Shown here piece after piece: positions 6,011 to 10,022 of a DNA stretch of 10,022 bases (position 1 is the stretch's first letter; each line of letters begins with the position of its first letter). The notes beneath the pieces are model-generated. The model ran no database searches and was not told the origin of the DNA. It was given only the letters and a program-made list of their open reading frames with translations. Where the stretch lies: NCBI GenBank assembly GCA_002402965.1, contig DHGW01000025.1, positions 26,284 to 36,305 of the forward strand, in the 5' to 3' direction. The DNA is from Bacteroidales bacterium UBA4788. GTDB taxonomy: Bacteria; Bacteroidota; Bacteroidia; Bacteroidales; VadinHA17. Position numbers and translations under genes: made by a program.

Positions 6011-7015
6011 CTAAGCTGTCACGTGGTCATATGCCCATTTCAGCCAGATGCTTCCCCAGGTGAATCCGCCCCCGAAGGCTGCAAGGATTAGATTGTCTCC
6101 CTTCCTCAGCTTTTTTTCAAACTCCCAGAGAACCAGGGGTATGGTTGCGGCAGTAGTGTTGCCGTAGTTTTGTATGTTTATCATTACCTTCTCAGGTGGA
6201 AGTCCCATTCTCCTGCCGGTGGCATCTATTATCCTGAGGTTGGCCTGGTGAGGCACCAGCCATGCGATGTCTTCCGGGAGGAGGTTGTTCTTCTCCATAA
6301 TCTCGGCAGCCACATCGGCCATGTTTGAGACGGCAAACTTGAAGACTGACTGTCCCTCCTGGTAGATGAAGTGTTCGCGTCCGCCAACGGTATCATGTGA
6401 TGCGGGGCGCACTGATCCGCCTGCCTTCATGTGGAGGTATTTCTTGCCGGAACCGTCTGTTTTGAAGATATAGTCCATGATACCGTACTCCCCGAATGTT
6501 GGCTCAAGCATGACCGCTCCGGCGGCATCGCCGAAGAGGGTGCAGGTTGTGCGGTCAGTATAGTCTGTGATGGCAGACATCTTATCCGCTCCTACCACTA
6601 TCACCTTTTTGTACCTGCCTGTTTCCACATAGGCAGCGGCTGTCTGCAGCGCGAAGAGGAAGCCCGAACAGGCGGCGTTCAGATCGAAGCTGAAGGCGTT
6701 TTTTATTCCCACCTTGTCAGAGATGATGTTGGCGGTAGCCGGGAAAGGCATGTCAGGCGTGACGGTTGCACAGATGAGAAGATCAACCTCATCAGGGCTT
6801 GTGCCGGTCTTCTCCAGCAAGCCCCTCACTGCCGGTTCTCCAAGGTCGGATGTACCCTTGCCTTCGCCTTTGAGGATCCTTCTCTCCCGGATTCCCACGC
6901 GCTGCATGATCCACTCATCGGTGGTCTCCACCATCTCCGAGAGCTCCTGGTTGGTAAGCCGGTACTCCGGCGTCCAGGCGTTAATACCTGTGATTGCTGC
7001 TCTGATCTTCGTCAT
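6011..7015 (-). CDS. fabH: 3-oxoacyl-[acyl-carrier-protein] synthase III (KAS III)
   Basis: FabH condenses acetyl-CoA (or branched acyl-CoA) with malonyl-ACP to start type II fatty-acid synthesis in the cytoplasm. The 334-residue protein shows the thiolase fold with the complete catalytic triad: C116 in the segment LNAACSGFLFAL, H256 in VPHQANLRI and N286 in YGNTTAATIP. Other signatures are TTDEWIMQRVGIRERR near 31-46, FGDAAGAV near 161-168 and the C-terminal FGGGFTWGS. Length is normal. The start codon overlaps the plsX stop (ATGA), so the two are translationally coupled, matching the common plsX-fabH pairing. The accB and accC genes that often follow fabH in Bacteroidota are absent here. 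Substrate chain preference cannot be read reliably from sequence alone. Confidence 0.98.
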   Translation of the reverse strand: MTKIRAAITGINAWTPEYRLTNQELSEMVETTDEWIMQRVGIRERRILKGEGKGTSDLGEPAVRGLLEKTGTSPDEVDLLICATVTPDMPFPATANIISDKVGIKNAFSFDLNAACSGFLFALQTAAAYVETGRYKKVIVVGADKMSAITDYTDRTTCTLFGDAAGAVMLEPTFGEYGIMDYIFKTDGSGKKYLHMKAGGSVRPASHDTVGGREHFIYQEGQSVFKFAVSNMADVAAEIMEKNNLLPEDIAWLVPHQANLRIIDATGRRMGLPPEKVMINIQNYGNTTAATIPLVLWEFEKKLRKGDNLILAAFGGGFTWGSIWLKWAYDHVTA

Positions 7016-7956
7016 GCTCCGAATGCTTCCTTGATCTTTCCGGCAAGATCAGCATGCACAACATCGCGGGTCTGGAGAATCATATTCATTATGGCCGTCC
7101 GGTTTGAGATGCCGTGTCCGACCACTACATTTTCATTTATGCCGAGAACCGGCGTACCCCCCACTACTTCGAAATTGAGCCTGTCAAAGAAGCTGTCTCT
7201 GATGCCTTTTAAACTTGTCACCACGTAAAATTTTTCAGCCATTTTAAGTATGATGTTTCCCACGAAGCCGTCACACACTATCACGTCGGTCATCTCATCG
7301 GTGAAGAGATGATGGCCTTCGATATTTCCCCTGAAGTTAACATCATTGCTTTCATTCAGGAGTTCATGGGCAGCTTTCACTGCCGCAGATCCCTTGGCTT
7401 CCTCCACCCCGATGTTGAGCAGGCCTACCGTGGGATTTTGTATTCCCAGCACGTGCTTTGCATAAACGGTGCCAAGCATGCCATACTGCAGCAGAACATC
7501 AGGTTTGCTGTCAGGATTGATCCCCACATCCAGTATGATGGATGATTTGCCGTTGACATTTGGCATCAGTGCTGCAAGTGCCGGCCGGTAGACGCCCGGT
7601 ATCACATTCACCGTATAACTGGCGCCAACCATCATGGCTCCGGTGTTTCCTGCGCTTGCAAATCCGTCAATGAGTCTGCTCTTGAGCATACCGAACCCCA
7701 CGGCTATTGATGAATCCCTCTTCTGGGAAAAGGCTTTCGCGGGGTGATCAGACATCTCTATCACCTGTGTTGTGGGTACTATATCAAAGAGCGATGGCTC
7801 GACATCCAGTGATGCGAGCTTTTTCCTTATCAGACCGTTGTCACCGATAAGCACAATACGGTCTCCTGACGGCAGCTGCCCCAGTGCATCAACAGCACCT
7901 TCAACAACAGCATCGGGAGCATAATCGCCCCCCATTGCATCAAGACCTATTTTCAT
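7012..7956 (-). CDS. plsX: Phosphate acyltransferase PlsX
   Basis: PlsX converts acyl-ACP and phosphate into acyl-phosphate, the donor used by the membrane acyltransferase PlsY for the first acylation of glycerol-3-phosphate, so it links fatty-acid and phospholipid synthesis at the inner face of the membrane. The 314-residue protein starts MKIGLDAMGGDYAPDAVVEG, the diagnostic family N-terminus. It continues with SAGNTGA (101-107), DVGINPDSKP (143-152), NIGVEEAKG (181-189) and CDGFVGN (228-234). Length is slightly short of the usual 320-350 but the C-terminus looks complete. It is 28 bases downstream of rpmF, with a small hairpin directly before the ATG, and overlaps fabH by four bases. The assignment is very secure. 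Confidence 0.97.
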   Translation of the reverse strand: MKIGLDAMGGDYAPDAVVEGAVDALGQLPSGDRIVLIGDNGLIRKKLASLDVEPSLFDIVPTTQVIEMSDHPAKAFSQKRDSSIAVGFGMLKSRLIDGFASAGNTGAMMVGASYTVNVIPGVYRPALAALMPNVNGKSSIILDVGINPDSKPDVLLQYGMLGTVYAKHVLGIQNPTVGLLNIGVEEAKGSAAVKAAHELLNESNDVNFRGNIEGHHLFTDEMTDVIVCDGFVGNIILKMAEKFYVVTSLKGIRDSFFDRLNFEVVGGTPVLGINENVVVGHGISNRTAIMNMILQTRDVVHADLAGKIKEAFGA

Positions 7957-7975
7957 CGTTCACTGTTTTTGAACG
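7957..7975 (-). promoter_or_regulatory. Small hairpin abutting the plsX start
   Basis: CGTTCA and TGAACG form a perfect six-pair stem around a seven-base loop, and on the transcript the stem ends exactly at the base before the plsX ATG. It lies in the 28-base gap after rpmF. Such a structure could lower plsX translation relative to the abundant L32 protein; with six pairs, chance is also possible. Confidence 0.35.
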
Positions 7976-7984
7976 GAAAGCCGG

Positions 7985-8170
7985 TCAGGCCGTTGTCTTC
8001 TTTTCGACAGCAAGCTTGCCTCTGTAGTATCCGCATTCCGGGCAGACCCTGTGATAGAGGTGGGCCGATCCGCAGTTGGAACATGCTGCTACTGTCGGAG
8101 CAACAGCCTTGTAGTGTGTCCTCCTTTTGTCTCTCCTTGTACTGGAGTGTTTGTGTTTTGGATTTGGCAT
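7985..8170 (-). CDS. rpmF: 50S ribosomal protein L32 (zinc-ribbon form)
   Basis: L32 is a small protein of the large ribosomal subunit. The 61-residue sequence starts MPNPKHKHSSTRRDKRRTHY, the conserved basic N-terminus that contacts 23S rRNA. It then carries a complete C4 zinc ribbon with C30, C33, C43 and C46 (CSNCG and CPECG), so it is the zinc-binding (C+) variant rather than the zinc-independent paralogue made under starvation. The start is 17 bases after the yceD stop and the next gene is plsX; yceD-rpmF-plsX-fabH is a widely conserved bacterial order. Confidence 0.98.
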   Translation of the reverse strand: MPNPKHKHSSTRRDKRRTHYKAVAPTVAACSNCGSAHLYHRVCPECGYYRGKLAVEKKTTA

Positions 8171-8187
8171 CGCAGTAATGAATTGAG

Positions 8188-8709
8188 TTAATTATTCCTT
8201 GTCAGCTTTTTAAGATCATCCCAGCGCGGATCGGGTTCAGCCTCACCGTGAAGAAGATGTTCATTGAGTTTCCTGATCATGTCGGGATTGCAGGTGCTGT
8301 TGCCGTCACCGTCATCAGGGTGAATACGCTTTATGGGTAACGCCAGGTGGATGTATTCATAGAAAAACTGACTCAGATCTAATTCATGTTCATCCAGCGG
8401 CATAGTAACCATGTCCGGGTCCTCTTCCTCCCACTCCCTGCCCTGCTTTACAAAAAGCCTGTTGGCAGACGTGAGTGGCATGTAAAAGGTTTCAAGACAC
8501 CTGTCACACATCACCTCGGCACGACCGTTGATCACGATGTCAAGCTCAAGGTGCGTGGAACATTTCTGCAAAACCACAACCGCTCTGAACTCTCCCTTCT
8601 TAATCTCCGGCCCCTCAAAGCCTTCAAAGAAGTCGTCTCCTATCATGAATTCATAGGTATATCTGGCTTCCTTCAGTCCGGCCAGCGGTATGGAATACAA
8701 TCCGGGCAT
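8188..8709 (-). CDS. yceD: YceD/DUF177 family protein
   Basis: DUF177 proteins are found upstream of rpmF in most bacteria and have been linked to 23S rRNA accumulation and ribosome assembly; the molecular activity is not settled. The 173-residue protein begins MPGLYSIPLAGLKEARYTYE, as in Bacteroidota members. It has the central cysteine pair C68 and C71 (MCDRCLETF), a later C140, acidic stretches and the typical C-terminal DPRWDDLKKL. The two-cysteine motif plus the late cysteine resembles a partial metal site. The ATG at 8709 follows GGGAG too closely for good spacing, but the N-terminal match to the family supports it. It is the first gene of the minus-strand block, with a promoter-like element about 20 bases upstream. 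Confidence 0.93.
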   Translation of the reverse strand: MPGLYSIPLAGLKEARYTYEFMIGDDFFEGFEGPEIKKGEFRAVVVLQKCSTHLELDIVINGRAEVMCDRCLETFYMPLTSANRLFVKQGREWEEEDPDMVTMPLDEHELDLSQFFYEYIHLALPIKRIHPDDGDGNSTCNPDMIRKLNEHLLHGEAEPDPRWDDLKKLTRNN

Positions 8710-8728
8710 CTCCCATTTTTTCGGTCTG

Positions 8729-8736
8729 CAAAATTA
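8729..8736 (-). promoter_or_regulatory. Promoter -7 element for yceD-rpmF-plsX-fabH
   Basis: TAATTTTG on the minus strand matches the Bacteroidota TAnnTTTG consensus exactly, 19 bases before the yceD ATG. The -33 region falls in an uninterrupted run of T instead of a clear TTTG. The predicted untranslated leader is very short, about 12-15 bases. Confidence 0.5.
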
Positions 8737-8834
8737 GGAATCCTCTTCCAATAAAAAAAATTATGAACAAAAAAGTAACACTGCCCGTTTTCTTCGCTGT
8801 TCACCGATGTATATCCGTCCCCTGCCGGAAATGA

Positions 8835-8866
8835 TTGTACGGGGTGCACGGCACATAATATTTTTG
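8835..8866 (+). promoter_or_regulatory. Promoter for the LiaF-like operon
   Basis: TTG at 8835-8837 and TATTTTTG at 8859-8866 fit the Bacteroidota -33 TTTG / -7 TAnnTTTG promoter with a 21-base spacer, close to the usual 19-21. Transcription would begin near 8871, some 20 bases before the ATG at 8891. The spacer contains an interrupted palindrome GTGC-ACG-GCAC (8844-8854) that could be an operator. The 181-base divergent region holds this and the opposing yceD promoter and nothing else I can identify. Confidence 0.55.
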
Positions 8867-8890
8867 AACCGTTAAATCAACTCTCGCGAT

Positions 8891-9220
8891 ATGAAAGACA
8901 AACATGGCAATCCGTTCACAGGCATCGCAAAGTTCCTTATTTCACTGGGACTGATGATGATTGTTGCAAAGCTTGACCTGTTTAAACTGGGAGATATCCC
9001 CGAATACTTTACCTGGCAGATGCTGCTCATATTCTTCGGATTGTGGTCACTCATAAGCCTCGAACTGGTGTCGTCCGTGATCCTCTTCGCAATCGGGTTC
9101 TGGTTTATCATGCCGGAGATGTCGGTTCAACTCACAGAGACCTATAAAAAGATCTACTGGCCCGCAGTACTTGTACTGGCAGGGGTGGCATTCATGATTA
9201 AACCCATTTTCAGAAACTGA
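8891..9220 (+). CDS. LiaF-type transmembrane-domain protein (four helices, no C-terminal domain)
   Basis: This 109-residue membrane protein has four hydrophobic segments at about 11-27, 43-58, 60-76 and 89-105. It appears to consist only of the N-terminal domain of LiaF-like proteins (DUF5668-type). It shares with the next gene the pattern F-T/S-W-Q-M-L-L-I (40-47 here), a GF...PE segment (69-76) and a WPA motif (90-92) before the last helix, so the two are paralogues. LiaF in Firmicutes restrains the LiaRS envelope-stress sensor; a regulatory role here is inferred only from similarity and from its neighbours. It lies 32 bases upstream of the longer paralogue under one promoter. No specific gene symbol is justified. 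Confidence 0.85.
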   Translation: MKDKHGNPFTGIAKFLISLGLMMIVAKLDLFKLGDIPEYFTWQMLLIFFGLWSLISLELVSSVILFAIGFWFIMPEMSVQLTETYKKIYWPAVLVLAGVAFMIKPIFRN

Positions 9221-9252
9221 AATCACCAGAACCATCAAAAAAATATAAAGCA

Positions 9253-9993
9253 ATGGAAAACGAACTGAAAAAACCGGCACGGAACCCCGAAACCTCCAAC
9301 AGGTTAATAATAGGGGTTTTGCTGATCATCGCGGGACTAATCCTCATGGTAAAGAAATCATCGGTTCTCCCGGAACCTCTTGACCACTTCATTGATGACA
9401 TCATTTTCAGCTGGCAGATGCTTCTGATAGTCATCGGCGTGATCACCCTCACGGGCTCGGACAACAAAACACCGGGAATCGTTATGATCTCTGTCGGCGG
9501 CTTTTTTCTGATACCGGAACTCTTCACCGATTTCTTCAGGTCGTTCAATTTCTTCTGGCCTGCAATTTTCATAGTAGTGGGTGTGGTGCTCCTTATGAAC
9601 TCGAAGAGACTGGTCAAAAAGCTCGACTTTTCAGGTTCAAACAAGGCTGATTACATCGATTACGTTAATATATTCAGCGGTGCGGAGAGGCAGCTCATCA
9701 CTGAAAACTTCCAGGGTGGAAAAATCACTTCGGTCTTCGGCGGAGGAGAGGTTGACCTTACCAGGTCATCACTTGCTCCGGGTGACAATGTAATTGAAAT
9801 TACATGTATATTTGGAGGAACAACCATAATTGTCCCGGACAACTGGAATGTGCTGATTGACGTTACTCCGATCCTCGGGGGATTCTCGGACAGCAGGAAG
9901 ATGAGGGGTGATGTGATCAGGGACAATACAAGGTCGCTTGTTATCAGAGGTACCGTGATTTTCGGAGGGGGAGAGATCAAGAGTTACAAATAG
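9253..9993 (+). CDS. LiaF-like membrane protein with C-terminal beta-repeat domain
   Basis: The 246-residue protein has an N-terminal four-helix domain (about 17-33, 54-69, 74-88 and 100-116, with FSWQMLLI and FFWPA) and a cytoplasmic-looking linker with KRLVKK. From about 138 a beta-repeat domain shows recurring hydrophobic-F/L-G-G units: IFSGAER (140), VFGGGEVDL (161), IFGGTTIIVP (187), ILGGFSD (207) and VIFGGGEIKSY (235). This matches the LiaF C-terminal / cell-wall-active antibiotic response domain. Related proteins act as negative regulators of envelope-stress sensor kinases; that role is inferred here. The stop is three bases before the next start, in keeping with co-translation with a probable sensor kinase. 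Confidence 0.87.
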   Translation: MENELKKPARNPETSNRLIIGVLLIIAGLILMVKKSSVLPEPLDHFIDDIIFSWQMLLIVIGVITLTGSDNKTPGIVMISVGGFFLIPELFTDFFRSFNFFWPAIFIVVGVVLLMNSKRLVKKLDFSGSNKADYIDYVNIFSGAERQLITENFQGGKITSVFGGGEVDLTRSSLAPGDNVIEITCIFGGTTIIVPDNWNVLIDVTPILGGFSDSRKMRGDVIRDNTRSLVIRGTVIFGGGEIKSYK

Positions 9994-9996
9994 GAT

Positions 9997-10022
9997 ATGA
10001 AGCATCCGTTACTGGAGAACAG
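9997..10022 (+). CDS. Start of next gene, possibly a LytS-type sensor histidine kinase (partial)
   Basis: An ATG three bases after the LiaF-like stop opens a frame reading MKHPLLEN up to the window edge. In Bacteroidota, LytS/YehU-type histidine kinases often begin with MKHP-like sequences and sit next to LiaF-like proteins, but eight residues cannot prove this. The gene continues outside the window. Confidence 0.4.

Noticed and set aside
6431..7228. Plus-strand open frame of 265 codons opposite fabH and plsX
   Set aside because: The translation has no recognisable domain and lies wholly opposite two certain genes that overlap by four bases.
9210..10005. Minus-strand open frames opposite the LiaF-like gene
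   Set aside because: Serine/threonine/isoleucine-rich antisense translations; the plus-strand protein has clear helices and FGG repeats.
1..10022. Mobile elements, CRISPR arrays, tRNA genes, long repeats
   Set aside because: No transposase-like protein, regularly spaced direct repeats, tRNA cloverleaf or duplicated flanking sequence was seen on reading either strand.

Overview
The window looks like a chromosomal housekeeping segment of a Bacteroidota member. The indicators are an F1Fo ATP synthase cluster without atpD/atpC beside it, a bactofilin–AtpZ–AtpI-like lead-in to atpB, a subunit a with a signal peptide and a long periplasmic N-terminal domain, promoters matching the Bacteroidota -7 consensus TAnnTTTG, and few Shine-Dalgarno sequences. 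An environmental Bacteroidales or Marinilabiliales-type organism is a guess from the mid-range GC and gene order. No mobile element, CRISPR array, tRNA or rRNA was seen, and there is no gene-free stretch above 300 bases.

From 1 to 8709 every gene reads on the minus strand. In transcription order, the first block is yceD (DUF177), rpmF, plsX and fabH: a ribosome-assembly/L32 pair joined to the phospholipid and fatty-acid initiation genes. A weak terminator-like hairpin and a promoter-like -7 element separate it from the second block: bactofilin, atpZ, a four-helix AtpI-like gene, atpB (a), atpE (c), atpF (b), atpH (delta), atpA (alpha) and atpG (gamma, cut by the window start). Together these encode the whole Fo sector plus delta, alpha and gamma. 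Beta and epsilon must lie elsewhere, as is common in this phylum.

Several details in the atp block concern expression control. AtpZ apparently starts at a GTG served by a strong Shine-Dalgarno sequence inside the bactofilin gene. AtpB appears to start at TTG. The gene for the many-copy c subunit has an AT-rich leader in front and an 11-bp perfect hairpin behind it, the sort of arrangement that could raise its yield over its neighbours.

From about 8835 to the end, genes read on the plus strand from a divergent promoter: a four-helix membrane protein, a second membrane protein with the same helical domain plus a C-terminal beta-repeat domain (LiaF-like), and the first eight codons of a further gene, by analogy probably a sensor histidine kinase. 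This looks like the start of an envelope-stress sensing operon and is the least conventional part of the window. I found no clear evidence for a wholly new system; the best leads are the atpE/atpF hairpin, the bactofilin–ATP synthase coupling and the duplicated LiaF-type module.
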